A stretch of DNA of 43,530 bases, from the NCBI GenBank assembly GCA_025352985.1, contig JANXRL010000172.1, positions 1-43,530 of the forward strand, read 5' to 3'. This DNA comes from Verrucomicrobiota bacterium. Its GTDB lineage: Bacteria > Verrucomicrobiota > Verrucomicrobiia > Opitutales > Opitutaceae. A model generated the notes under the pieces. It had not been told where the DNA came from. It saw only the letters and a list, made by a program, of their open reading frames with translations, and did no database searches. Below, in pieces: positions 7,099-16,394 of this stretch. Both the position numbers and the translations under genes were made by a program. How positions within the stretch are numbered: the first letter of the stretch is position 1; each line of letters begins with the position of its first letter.

Positions 7099-9618
7099 TC
7101 AACGCGTGGACAAACGCAGCACCGTTACTGAGTGGGCGGGAAACTCGTGTGAGAACGAGTCCGAACCTACCGGAGCCGGCAGCGATGACTCGTGCGGAAC
7201 CACTTTTTCGGGGTTCTCCAACGTGTTTTGCGCAGACGGGTCGCCTGTGAGCAAAATGGCCCGACCTCCCGTCACCCGCGCCCCTTTCACTGCCACAGCG
7301 CCGGAAACCGGGCGGTCCGAGAAATTCACCGCTTTTAGAATCACTTCGCCGGTCTCGTTCACGCGACTGGCTGTGGCGATCAGCGCCGCCGGTTCCTGTG
7401 GTGGCTCGTCGGCTTCGTTCATCAGCTTTCCATCCAGAAAACAACGCACATGCCGCCCGACGAGTTCCACGCGCAAATTATACCAGCGGCCCGTCTCCAG
7501 CGTCACATCCGTTCGGGATCCTAGGTCCGCCGCTCCGCCGCGCCCGACGGCAATTCCCGCCTTCGTATTCTTCCAGCCGCCCACCGTCCAGCTCCCGAAA
7601 AGGCTTGAATCCAGGTAATGGAAAAAAATCCGGAACCCCTCCGTTCCGCTCAGTTTGCGGGCCTTGAGAGTAATGACGCCATCGCCCCATGGAACTCCTT
7701 TAGCGATGGCACGAGTGTTGGTTTCCACCGAAGGCTGGCTCAAAACGCCTTCCGTCGCCGTCCATTTGCCGCCCGAAAGTTGGAAGCCCCCTGTGCTTTT
7801 TTGTAAATCAGGCTGCGTTTCTGCCCCTCCCCCGGGCTGGATGCTGATGTCTTTAAATTCCACGGGCGAGCCGAACGAACCCACCCCCGCCTGGCCTGTC
7901 GGGGCGGGCATCTTGTCGCCAGAAGGCAACTGGAGATCCATCGGCAGCCAGACGTCACCTTTGTTTTCTGCGAACATTTTTTGCGCGTAATAAGAGGGCG
8001 AGCTGAAGCTGTTCAACGCGTCGTAGCCGATGAGATTGGTTCCCCACTGCGACGCGCCCGGGTTGACATTGACGAGCAGCGGCGCGTAGCACGACATCAC
8101 CACCACGTCGGAATTGCGCTCCAGGCCGGTCATCCAGGCGGCGTCGCCCAATGCGGCTTGCAGCGTCGGCGTGGGTTTTCCATCTAGCGACGCCCATTCG
8201 CCCACCATGATTTTTGGGCCATTGCGGTTGGCCTTGTCGAAATGGGTGGCGTCCAGCGCCAGCGACCGGGGGGAGCGGTAAAGGTGTTGATCCACCACAT
8301 CTGGCTTACGGCTGGACACGCCCCTTGTGGCGATGATCTGGAGCTGCGGGTATTTTGCCTTGATGGCGTCGTAAAACTGGGCAAAACGCGCCTCATAGCT
8401 CTGGGTGCGGTCGTAAAAATCCTCGTTGCCGACCTCGACATAACGCAGCGGAAAGGGCGCGGGGTGGCCGTCCTTCACCCGTTCGCCGCCCCATTTCGTC
8501 GCGGCGTCTCCTATGACATATTCAATCTCATCCAGCGCATCCTGAACAAACGGGGCCAACTCCTCCGGCTTTTCCACATGCTCTCCCTTCAGACTATAGC
8601 CGGAGAAAACCGCCAGCAGCGGCTCCATCCGCAAGTCCTCACACTAGTTCAGGAACTCCAGCAACCCCATACCATCGTTGGAGCGGTAGCCCCAGCAGCA
8701 GCGGTGGCCGGGACGCGACTCCACGCTGTGGATCATCTTCTTCCAATCAAAACGCTCTTTGATGAAATCCCCTTCCAGATAATTTCCCCCGGGAAAGCGC
8801 AAGAACGCCGGGCGCATGGCGGCCATTTTCTCCATCAGATCCGGGCGCAAGCCGTTCGGGCGGTCGTGGTAGGTCGCCGGAAAAAGCGAGACCAGCGAGA
8901 ACCACAGCGTGCCCTGCGCCCCGGCGGTGAGCGAGAAGCGCCCCGCAGCGGTGGCGGTCACGCTTGCGTCTGTCTTCAGCGTGGCGGTAAAGCGCTTCCA
9001 CTCCGCGCCCACGCCGCTCACCTCCGCCCGTGCAAACGAGCGCCCGCCGTCGGCGGATTCCAGCGCCACTGCCAGCGGCCCCTTGAAATCCGCGCTGGCG
9101 CGGGCGTAAAAAGAGACCGTATACGTCGCCGAGGGCCGGATAGGCACTCCCCAATAACCATTATTGGTCACCCCCGCGCGGCGATCCGGCTTTGCGGCCT
9201 TTATCTCCAGACGCAGCGAAACAGGCAATGCGTCGTTCAATGCGCGCTCGCGATCCAGCGCCAGGGTTGCCTGCGCGCCCTCCGCACACGCCAGCGACCA
9301 ATGCTTCGGCGAACTGGTATCATCTTGAAACGAACGGTTCTGTAGCAGCTCCGCGTAAAGTCCGCCATCGTAAGCATGGTTGATTTCCTCGGTCATCAGC
9401 CCGTAAAGCGAGGGACTGATGGCATGGCCGGGTTGGTCTGCCCGAATGATTACGGTCGCGGGAAGAGCCGAAGTGGCGGGGACAGGCGTTTCCGCCTTGC
9501 CAAGGAGCGGTAGCGCGCATGCAAGACCAAGTGCCTTCAACAATTGAAGTGGCGCGGACGGTGTTGCCCGCCCCGGTCCAGCCGGCCGGTGCAACGCTCG
9601 CCGGATGCCCGGAATCAT
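7099..9618 (-). pseudogene. GH51 alpha-L-arabinofuranosidase, interrupted by one in-frame TAG
   Basis: This is an exported family GH51 enzyme that would release arabinose from arabinan or arabinoxylan. The reading frame is continuous except for one TAG at 8646-8644, between LLEFLN and CEDLRMEP, where relatives commonly have Trp (TGG). The ATG at 9618 has AAAGG four bases upstream and starts a signal peptide. The N-terminal (beta/alpha)8 portion contains a carbohydrate-binding-like insertion (about 9150-8890). After the stop, the acid/base Glu lies in RYVEVGNEDF and the nucleophile Glu in KIMVGEWASL. A C-terminal LamG/DUF1080-like sandwich follows (about 7800-7350). Both catalytic glutamates are intact, so this is either a young pseudogene, a readthrough case or a base error. 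It is divergent from an AraC-type gene. Confidence 0.9.
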
Positions 9619-9816
9619 GGATACCTTTGTAAACACCCCGTCAAAGGTGCTAGGGGCAGCCGCAGCCGAGATATCGGTGGCGGCATTACGCGTAACGGCG
9701 GAGACAGCGGGGCTGCGGATAACGTTGACTGGTGAAGAAGGGGTAGGCGTGCTCACTTCGTTTAGTCTACCTCATCCGCCTGCGACTGTGAATGCGCGCG
9801 ATGCCCAGCCACCTTT

Positions 9817-10656
9817 GTGAAAAGCCACTCGTATCCCTTGGTTAAAAATAGCCATATCATCGGGTCACGCACCCGGGAACGCCTGATTAGCGAACAGGAT
9901 TGTCCGGAACTCATTCCCCACGGCCTATCTGTGACCGGAGTATCGGACTGTGCAGCCCCTTATGAAATGGCTAGGATGCGTCCCCCTTGGGTGCATTTGC
10001 TGGTAAGCTTGGAAGGCCGTGGGCGGGTATGGGTGGACGGTCACTGGGAGGAATGCGGGCCGGGGCGGGCTTATTTGTCGCGAGCGGGTGCGCCGCATGC
10101 GTTCCGACCGGCCGGGGGCCAACGCTGGCGGATCGCTTGGGGATACTACGTCGCCGCACGCCCGTGGCAAGAACGCCTGCCCAAGCAAAGCACGATGGTC
10201 GTGGCGGACGGGCACGGCGTAGCGGCTGCAATCGATGGTCTCTACCGCGAGGTTCGCGGGAGCCGGACGGCCGACGCCCGTCGGCTTTGGGCGACCCTTG
10301 TCGATCTGTATTGGAGGCAAATTGTGGAGCAGCGTGCCGGGCGGGGGCAACTCGCCGCGCTTTGGGAGCGGGTTGACCAAGCACTGCAGCACCCCTGGTC
10401 TATCGCGACGCTCGGCCGCGAAGCAGGCTTCGCGCGCGAGCAACTCCGTCGGATTTGCCAAGTGGAAACAGGCTGCAGCCCGATGGCGCAGGTTACCCGG
10501 CTTCGCATGCGCCGAGCGCTCACCCTGCTCCAGACTACGCCGCTATCGGTCGAGGCGGTGGCGCGAGCGGTGGGTTACGAAAACGCATTTGCTTTCAGCA
10601 CTGCATTCCGACGCTTGGCCGGCCACCCGCCGCGGACTTTTTGCACGCGAAGCTGA
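9817..10656 (+). CDS. AraC-family transcriptional regulator
   Basis: This is a 279-residue regulator. The N-terminal half (about 35-120) resembles an AraC cupin sensor domain. The C-terminal half (about 183-277) is the double helix-turn-helix of the AraC family: WSIATLGREAGFAREQLRRI is the first and LSVEAVARAVGYENAFAF the second, ending with FSTAFRRLAGHPP. The start is GTG at 9817, and the next in-frame ATG (9967) would cut into the sensor domain. The gene is divergent from the GH51 gene with 198 bases between. This is the classic arrangement for a local sugar-responsive activator, so control of the arabinofuranosidase is the obvious inference. Confidence 0.88.
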   Translation: MKSHSYPLVKNSHIIGSRTRERLISEQDCPELIPHGLSVTGVSDCAAPYEMARMRPPWVHLLVSLEGRGRVWVDGHWEECGPGRAYLSRAGAPHAFRPAGGQRWRIAWGYYVAARPWQERLPKQSTMVVADGHGVAAAIDGLYREVRGSRTADARRLWATLVDLYWRQIVEQRAGRGQLAALWERVDQALQHPWSIATLGREAGFAREQLRRICQVETGCSPMAQVTRLRMRRALTLLQTTPLSVEAVARAVGYENAFAFSTAFRRLAGHPPRTFCTRS

Positions 10657-10769
10657 CCGTCCGTAAATATAATTAGGTCATAGGTAATGCCCGGCGGCTA
10701 AACGCATGGTAAGTGAACTAAGCACCTCATGGTTTCCGCCAAAACTAAAGAATAGCGTTAAAGTAAGCC

Positions 10770-12668
10770 CTATCTAAGAGACCCACTTGCTGCCCCCCTA
10801 CCCCCTTCTATTAAAACCATTAAGATGCTGATATCCGAAGGGTTAACCCCACTGATGCGGCTTGCTTGCCCCAAGGTGTAAGGCTTGATTTCTGCAAGTT
10901 TAAGTGCGCTTTCTTTGCGCAGGCCGCGCACCTGAAGAAAGTCGAGGTGCGGGGGGATTTTGATTTTTTCGATGTCGGCCAGCTTGTCGATCTGGCGTTG
11001 TTCGCGCGACAGGTAGCCATGATAGCTCACGCGGTAGATGACTTCTTGGCGAAGGGCTTCAGGTTGGGAGGCGAACGCGTCAGGGAAAACGGGCATCGCC
11101 CCCCCACCCGTGGTTGCACGGCGGATAGCGTCGCCAAACGTCCCCTGCCCGACCGGCGCCTTTTGGGATTGGAGAAACTCGATCCACTGCTCGGTTTGGC
11201 ATTTTTTTTCTTTCATGCGGGCCAGCCGGGCCGGGGAAACCAAGCCGTGGGTTTTGGCATGATGGAACAGACGTAGCTCGGCGCTGCCGTGATTGAACAA
11301 GAGCCGGTATTCGGCGCGACTGGTAAACATGCGATACGGCTCGTTGGTGCCCTTGTTTATCAGGTCGTCGATGAGCACGCCGATATAGGCTTCGTGACGG
11401 CCGATGATAAGCGATTCCTGCTGGCGAACCTTATTTACGGCGTTGACGCCCGCGATTAGTCCTTGCGAGGCGGCTTCTTCGTAGCCGGAGGTGCCATTGA
11501 TCTGGCCGGCGAAGAAGAGATTTTCCACCTTTTTGGACTCTAGGGAGGCGTAAAGCTGAGTAGGAGGTGCGAAATCGTATTCGACGGCGTAGGCTGGACG
11601 CAGCAATTGGGCGTTTTCCAGTCCGGGGATACTGTGGACCATGTCGAGCTGGACGTCGAACGGCAGAGAGGTCGAGAGACCGTTGACATAGTATTCGTTG
11701 GTCGAGCGGCCTTCGGGCTCCAAAAACAGGAGGTGCCTGGGTTTATCGGCGAAACGCACGAATTTATCTTCAATGCTGGGGCAATAGCGTGGGCCGACGC
11801 CTTCGATCTCGCCGGAATACATGGCGGATTTGTGCAAGTTGTCGCGGACAAGGCGGGCGGTTGTTTCCGTAGTATGCGTCATCCAACATGAAACCTGGCT
11901 TGTGCCCGGCTTCCAGCCGATGCGTTGCTCGCCGTTCTGTTCCACGTGGAACAGATCTTCCGGACCACGCGTGTCGTAAAAGGCGAAGAGCGTCGGGTTG
12001 GTGTCGCCGCGCTGTTCTTCCATCTTGGAGAAATCGATACTGCGGCCAAGGAGGCGGGGAGGGGTGCCTGTTTTAAGCCGGCGGAGCTCGATGCCGGCCT
12101 CTAGGAAGCTGGTAGAAAGAGTTTTGGCGCTAAAATCTCCTAGCCGTCCGCCTTCGTTCTTGTTTTGGCCGATGTGCATCAGGCCGCGTAGAAAAGTGCC
12201 GGTGGTGGCGATGACGGTCAGGCCGCTGAACTCGATGTCGAGGTTGGTGCGAACGCCAGTGACTTTTTGGCCGGTGAAGATCAAGCCCGTGACGGTGGCT
12301 TGGAAGACTTGCAGGTTGGGCTGAAGCTCAAGGGTGTGCTTGAGGCGGAACTGATAGGCTTTCTTGTCACATTGGGCGCGAGGGGACTGGACGGCGGGGC
12401 CTTTGGATTCGTTGAGCAGGCGGAATTGAATGCCGGTGACGTCGGTGTTGATGGCCATCTCCCCGCCGAGGGCGTCGATCTCGCGGACCATCTGGCCCTT
12501 GGCTTGGCCGCCGATGGCGGGGTTGCAGCTCATCTGGGCGATCGTGTCGAGGTTGCCTGTGAGGAGCAGGGTAGAGGCACCCATGCGGGCGGCGGCGAGT
12601 GCGGCTTCGCAGCCGGCGTGGCCGGCGCCGCAGACGATCACGTCGAAGGGTGATTTATTATAAACCAT
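10770..12668 (-). CDS. mnmG: tRNA uridine-5-carboxymethylaminomethyl modification enzyme, FAD subunit
   Basis: MnmG (GidA) works with MnmE to install the cmnm5 group on U34 of several tRNAs, using FAD and methylene-tetrahydrofolate. It has 632 residues, the usual size. The FAD-binding motif GAGHAG is at 14-19. The family blocks [13 protein letters not shown] and QCDKKAYQ are present, as is the conserved cysteine in RYCPSIEDK. The C-terminal helical domain that contacts MnmE is complete. It starts at ATG 12668, ten bases after the mnmE stop codon, so the two partner genes are cotranscribed. No Shine-Dalgarno site is seen. Confidence 0.97.
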   Translation of the reverse strand: MVYNKSPFDVIVCGAGHAGCEAALAAARMGASTLLLTGNLDTIAQMSCNPAIGGQAKGQMVREIDALGGEMAINTDVTGIQFRLLNESKGPAVQSPRAQCDKKAYQFRLKHTLELQPNLQVFQATVTGLIFTGQKVTGVRTNLDIEFSGLTVIATTGTFLRGLMHIGQNKNEGGRLGDFSAKTLSTSFLEAGIELRRLKTGTPPRLLGRSIDFSKMEEQRGDTNPTLFAFYDTRGPEDLFHVEQNGEQRIGWKPGTSQVSCWMTHTTETTARLVRDNLHKSAMYSGEIEGVGPRYCPSIEDKFVRFADKPRHLLFLEPEGRSTNEYYVNGLSTSLPFDVQLDMVHSIPGLENAQLLRPAYAVEYDFAPPTQLYASLESKKVENLFFAGQINGTSGYEEAASQGLIAGVNAVNKVRQQESLIIGRHEAYIGVLIDDLINKGTNEPYRMFTSRAEYRLLFNHGSAELRLFHHAKTHGLVSPARLARMKEKKCQTEQWIEFLQSQKAPVGQGTFGDAIRRATTGGGAMPVFPDAFASQPEALRQEVIYRVSYHGYLSREQRQIDKLADIEKIKIPPHLDFLQVRGLRKESALKLAEIKPYTLGQASRISGVNPSDISILMVLIEGGRGAASGSLR

Positions 12669-12678
12669 TGAATTAGAT

Positions 12679-14031
12679 TTATTTGCCTATGCAAAATGTC
12701 TTGAAAAGGTGATCGAGCATCCGCTCGTTATCAATTTTTCCGGCGATCTCGCCAAGGGCGTCCAAGGCGCTGCGTAGATCGCTGGCGAGCAGCTCTACGG
12801 GGCCGTTGTTAGTAAGTTTGGCGAGGGAGGACTCTAAGCCTTCGCGGGCGCGTCGGAGGGCGTCGGCGTGGCGGCTGTTGATGGCGATGAGGTCTTCGCC
12901 TTGATCTTGGCGGAAAGCGTCGGCGTGACGGATGATGGCAGCGGTAAGGGCGTCGAACCCTGTTCCGGTGATGGCGGATACGGGCAGGCAGGGCAGGGTG
13001 ACTGTTGGCTGAGCGACGGGAAGGCGATCCTCGAGGAGGTCGTGCTTGTTGAGGAGCACGAGGGTGTTTGTCGGTGTGAGGCGGGCGGAGACTTCGGTGG
13101 GCAGGGGCGGGCAGGGTAGCGTGGCGTCCACGACCCAGAGGAAGAGATCGGCTTCGGCGGCGCGTTCCATGGTTTTGGCCATACCCAGCTTTTCCAGAGC
13201 AGCGGGAGCGGCGTTGAGGCCGGCAGTGTCGATCAGGCGCAGGCAGTGCGGGCCGAGGATTAGGCGTTCTTCGATAAAATCGCGGGTGGTGCCCGGCTCC
13301 GGACTGACGAGGGCGCGGTCGTGACCGACGAGGCGGTTGAGGAGGCTGCTTTTGCCGGCGTTGGGTTCGCCGATGATGACGGTTTTGATGCCGTCGCGGA
13401 GGAGTTCCCCGTAGCGGTGGGTCGCGAGGAGGCGTTCGGTTCCACGTAGAACACGAGTCAGTTCATCCCGGACGATGCAGCTATCCTCGGGGGGAAGCTC
13501 TTCGTCGGGAAAATCGATGTAGGCCTCCACGCGGGCGAGCACGAGGAGCAGGTCTTCGGTGAGCGTCTGCATGTGCCGCCCCAAGCTGCCGCGCAACTGC
13601 TGGTTGGCGGCGGCGAGAGCGCGCTCGCTGCGAGCGTGGATCAGGTCCATGACGGCCTCGGCTTGGCTGAGGTCCATGCGGCCGTTCAGGAAGGCGCGGC
13701 GAGTAAATTCGCCGGCTTCGGCGGCGCGGCAGCCGCGATTAAGTAGATCTTGGACAATGACTTGAGCTATAAATGGATTCCCATGACAAGAAATCTCAAG
13801 GATATCTTCGCCTGTATAAGAGCGCGGGCCGGCGTAATAAGTGACCACGACATCGTCGAGACGTTGGCCGCCAGTGTCACGATAATCGGTGTAAGTGGCG
13901 ATGCGAGGGTGGGGGGTGGAGCCGAAAATGGCCGCGGCCAGCCGTGCGCAATCGGGACCGCTGGCGCGCACCACCGCGAGGGCGGCGGTGCCGACGGGCG
14001 TGGCGAGAGCGGCGATGGTTTCGGTGGACAT
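12679..14031 (-). CDS. mnmE: tRNA modification GTPase
   Basis: MnmE (TrmE) is the G protein partner of MnmG in tRNA U34 modification. It has 450 residues. An N-terminal tetrahydrofolate-binding domain covers about 1-118. The inserted G domain has the P-loop GEPNAGKS (221-228), switch GTTRDF (247-252), DTAG (268-271) and LNKHDL. The chain ends with the invariant CIGK (447-450), whose cysteine is a family hallmark. The gene precedes mnmG by ten bases on the same strand and lies downstream of the recA terminator, so it probably has its own promoter in 14032-14114. Confidence 0.97.
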   Translation of the reverse strand: MSTETIAALATPVGTAALAVVRASGPDCARLAAAIFGSTPHPRIATYTDYRDTGGQRLDDVVVTYYAGPRSYTGEDILEISCHGNPFIAQVIVQDLLNRGCRAAEAGEFTRRAFLNGRMDLSQAEAVMDLIHARSERALAAANQQLRGSLGRHMQTLTEDLLLVLARVEAYIDFPDEELPPEDSCIVRDELTRVLRGTERLLATHRYGELLRDGIKTVIIGEPNAGKSSLLNRLVGHDRALVSPEPGTTRDFIEERLILGPHCLRLIDTAGLNAAPAALEKLGMAKTMERAAEADLFLWVVDATLPCPPLPTEVSARLTPTNTLVLLNKHDLLEDRLPVAQPTVTLPCLPVSAITGTGFDALTAAIIRHADAFRQDQGEDLIAINSRHADALRRAREGLESSLAKLTNNGPVELLASDLRSALDALGEIAGKIDNERMLDHLFKTFCIGK

Positions 14032-14114
14032 TCCGCATAGGCAACGGGCCGCGCGCTTGAAAGCAAAACGAAATCCCGTGCTGTCCCAGCCGAGTCAGGT
14101 CGGGAGCCATTTGC

Positions 14115-14146
14115 AAAAAAGCCCCGTCGCGGCTGCGGCGGGGCTT
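14115..14146 (-). terminator. Intrinsic terminator after recA
   Basis: A 12-bp stem (14119-14130 with 14135-14146, one G-T wobble) with a 4-base loop is followed on the minus strand by a run of six T (14120-14115). It lies 34 bases past the recA stop codon and is a textbook rho-independent terminator. It separates recA from the mnmE-mnmG unit. Confidence 0.9.
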
Positions 14147-14179
14147 GTGGGAGAAGAAAAGCGTGTAGTTGGTTATAAA

Positions 14180-15262
14180 CTACTCAGCGGCGGCGGCGGC
14201 GCCGGTCACGGAGGTGCCGCCGGTGACGGTGACTTTTTCCATGATCGCGGCGGTGAGCTTGGCGGCGAGCTCCGGCTTTTCGCGCACGGCCTGCTTGGCG
14301 GCGTCGCGGCCTTGGCCGACAAGATCGCCGTTGAAAGATATCCAGGAGCCTTTCTTTTCCAGAATTTTGTGTTCGATGCCGAGGTCGATGATGGAGCCGG
14401 AGGCGGAGATGCCTTCGTCATACATGATGTCGAACTCGCACTCGGTGAAGGGAGGGGCGACCTTGTTTTTGACAACCTTCAGCTTGGTGCGGTTGCCGAT
14501 GACCTTGCCGTCCGGGGTCTTGATCTGGTCCTTGCGGCGGATGTCGATGCGGATGGAGGAGAAAAATTTCAGGGCGCGACCGCCGGAGGTAGTCTCGGGA
14601 CTGCCGAACATGACGCCGATTTTTTCGCGAATCTGGTTCGTGAAAATGCAGATGCACTTGGTCTTGCTCACGACGGCGGTGAGGCGGCGCATGGCCTGGG
14701 ACATGAGGCGGGCCTGGCTGCCCATGGTCATGTCGCCCATCTGGCCGTCGAGCTCGGCCTTGGTGATGAGGGCGGCGACGGAGTCGATGACGATGACGTC
14801 GATGGCGTTGGAGCGGATGAGGGTCTCGGTGATGTTGAGCGCGTCTTCGCCGGAATCGGGCTGGGAGACGAGGAGGTCGTCGAGCTTCACGCCGACGACG
14901 CGGGCGTATTTCGGGTCGAGGGCGTGTTCGACGTCGATGAAGGCGGCGAGACCGCCGCGCCGCTGGGCCTCGGCGATGACGCTCAAACAGAAGGTGGTTT
15001 TGCCGGAGGATTCCGGTCCATAGATTTCGATGATGCGGCCGCGGGGGAGGCCCTTGCCGCCGAGACAGAGGTCGATGGCGAGCGAACCGGTGGAGACGGT
15101 TTCAACGGCCATCTTGTGGTTGTCGCCGAGGCGCATGATGGAGCCTTCGCCGAATTGTTTGGTGATGGCGCTGACGGCAAGATCGACATTCTTGCGGGCG
15201 GCGGGATCGGCGGTGGTGATGGCGGGGGCGACGGAGACTTTGGCGGGAGCGGCTTTGGACAT
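14180..15262 (-). CDS. recA: Recombinase RecA
   Basis: RecA forms filaments on single-stranded DNA, promotes strand exchange and stimulates LexA self-cleavage. It has 360 residues. About 20 extra residues rich in Ala, Pro and Lys precede the conserved core. The Walker A motif GPESSGKT is at 82-89, with the signature [13 protein letters not shown] in the second half. [13 protein letters not shown] marks Walker B, and the tail is Ala-rich. The ATG at 15262 lacks a Shine-Dalgarno site. The gene is monocistronic, bounded by a strong terminator downstream and a 165-base upstream region with a 16-bp palindrome. Confidence 0.98.
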   Translation of the reverse strand: MSKAAPAKVSVAPAITTADPAARKNVDLAVSAITKQFGEGSIMRLGDNHKMAVETVSTGSLAIDLCLGGKGLPRGRIIEIYGPESSGKTTFCLSVIAEAQRRGGLAAFIDVEHALDPKYARVVGVKLDDLLVSQPDSGEDALNITETLIRSNAIDVIVIDSVAALITKAELDGQMGDMTMGSQARLMSQAMRRLTAVVSKTKCICIFTNQIREKIGVMFGSPETTSGGRALKFFSSIRIDIRRKDQIKTPDGKVIGNRTKLKVVKNKVAPPFTECEFDIMYDEGISASGSIIDLGIEHKILEKKGSWISFNGDLVGQGRDAAKQAVREKPELAAKLTAAIMEKVTVTGGTSVTGAAAAAE

Positions 15263-15316
15263 GATGATGGTGCGTTAAGGCTGAGGGATGGGTGTGTTGT
15301 TGGGAAAAGAGGGCGG

Positions 15317-15332
15317 CGGTTTTTGAAAACCG
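15317..15332. promoter_or_regulatory. Palindrome in the recA leader
   Basis: CGGTTTT-TG-AAAACCG is a 7+2+7 inverted repeat, 55 bases before the recA start. It could be an operator or a small hairpin. I found no TGTTC-N4-GAACA type LexA site in the same region, so an SOS role is only a possibility. Confidence 0.3.
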
Positions 15333-15427
15333 GTGAAAAACGCTGTTAAAACGTGAAGCGGTGCCGTGCAGGGAAGCAAGCCCACCGTTCGATAAGAGGA
15401 GAGATTTTCCGTAGGGCGGGGCGGGGG

Positions 15428-15796
15428 CTAGTGGCCTCCCGTCGGGGCGGGTTTGAACGCGATGGCGAAATATACGGCTCCCAAGATAAACAGAAAGCTT
15501 ACGGCGTAGTTCCAGGTGAGTCTTTCCTTGAGGACCAGCCAGGCGAAGACCACGAAGACTCCGAGTGTGATCACCTCTTGGATGATCTTAAGTTGGTAGC
15601 CGGTGAACTCGCCGCTTTGGTAGCCGGCTCGATTGGCCGGGATCATGAAACAATACTCCAGCAAGGCTATTCCCCAAGATATCAGAACGATGATCGGCAG
15701 CGATTTACCCTCGAAGAATTTGAATTTCAACTGCCCATACCAAGCGATGGTCATGAAGACATTCGAGAGGGCGAGCAGGGGGATAGTTTTCATCAT
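15428..15796 (-). CDS. DUF486 family small membrane protein
   Basis: This is a 122-residue inner-membrane protein with four predicted hydrophobic helices. It carries the DUF486 pattern: MTIAWYGQLKF near the N-terminus, WGIALLEYCFMIPANRAGY in the middle, QLKIIQEVITLGVF, and LKERLTWNYAVSF near the end. The family is distantly related to the drug/metabolite transporters, and its substrate is unknown. The first of two adjacent ATGs (15796) is chosen because it places the first helix at the N-terminus. A longer in-frame start at 15856 would add 20 Pro/Ser-rich residues. It is divergent from the glutaredoxin gene. Confidence 0.85.
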   Translation of the reverse strand: MMKTIPLLALSNVFMTIAWYGQLKFKFFEGKSLPIIVLISWGIALLEYCFMIPANRAGYQSGEFTGYQLKIIQEVITLGVFVVFAWLVLKERLTWNYAVSFLFILGAVYFAIAFKPAPTGGH

Positions 15797-15958
15797 GGAA
15801 GGGCTAAGCTTGTTGGCGACAGAGGGCGAGGGTGGCGGTTGCAGACCAAATCTCAAACGTCATCGCGGGAAATGCCTTAAAACATGAACCTTTCGCTTGA
15901 ACGGTCTAAACCTGCTCCTATAGGTTGCACCGTTTTCGGTCTTAAGTTTGTTCATCGC

Positions 15959-16294
15959 ATGAAAATCAAAGCATATCTCAAACCGTCCTGTGGTTGGTCC
16001 AATGGTGTTCGCACGATCATGCGGAAATACAACCTGCCGTTCGAGGACATCGATATCATCAACAACCGCGCCCATTACGCGGAGATGGTCCAGAAGTCCG
16101 GCCAGCCCCTTTCTCCCTGCGTCGAAATCGACGGCGTCATGCTCGCCGACATTTCTGGCGAAGAGGTGGAAAACTATCTCATTTCCAACGATCTCGTCAA
16201 AGCCAGCAGCAAACCCGTCGATGCGCCGCTCAACGCCGGCTGTTCCGATGAAGAGCACGCCAAGATGGCCACGAAAACCATCCGGTTCTTCTAA
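15959..16294 (+). CDS. Monothiol-type glutaredoxin-like protein
   Basis: This 111-residue protein has a thioredoxin fold of the glutaredoxin family. The active site is CGWS (11-14), so only the first cysteine of the usual CxxC is present. The central region LPFEDIDIINNRAHYAEM and the cis-proline and glycine region PCVEIDGVMLADISGEEVE match glutaredoxin beta strands 3 and 4. A 25-residue tail with one more cysteine (NAGCSDEEHAKM) follows. It may reduce mixed disulfides or carry Fe-S clusters, and sequence alone does not decide. The ATG at 15959 starts just before the first beta strand. It ends 31 bases before a strong terminator and precedes gltB. Confidence 0.85.
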   Translation: MKIKAYLKPSCGWSNGVRTIMRKYNLPFEDIDIINNRAHYAEMVQKSGQPLSPCVEIDGVMLADISGEEVENYLISNDLVKASSKPVDAPLNAGCSDEEHAKMATKTIRFF

Positions 16295-16325
16295 AGCTTG
16301 GCCACTTCTATCTGATCACCCGATA

Positions 16326-16356
16326 AGCGGCCTCGATGCACGAGGCCGCTTTTTTT
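16326..16356 (+). terminator. Intrinsic terminator after the glutaredoxin gene
   Basis: A perfect 10-bp stem AGCGGCCTCG / CGAGGCCGCT with a 5-base loop is followed by six T. It separates the glutaredoxin gene from gltB, so gltB needs its own promoter. The space between the T-run and the gltB start is only 38 bases, so the promoter must overlap or lie very near the terminator. Confidence 0.92.
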
Positions 16357-16394
16357 AACCCTGCGGTTCCCCTGTCCAACAGTTTGATTTTGTC

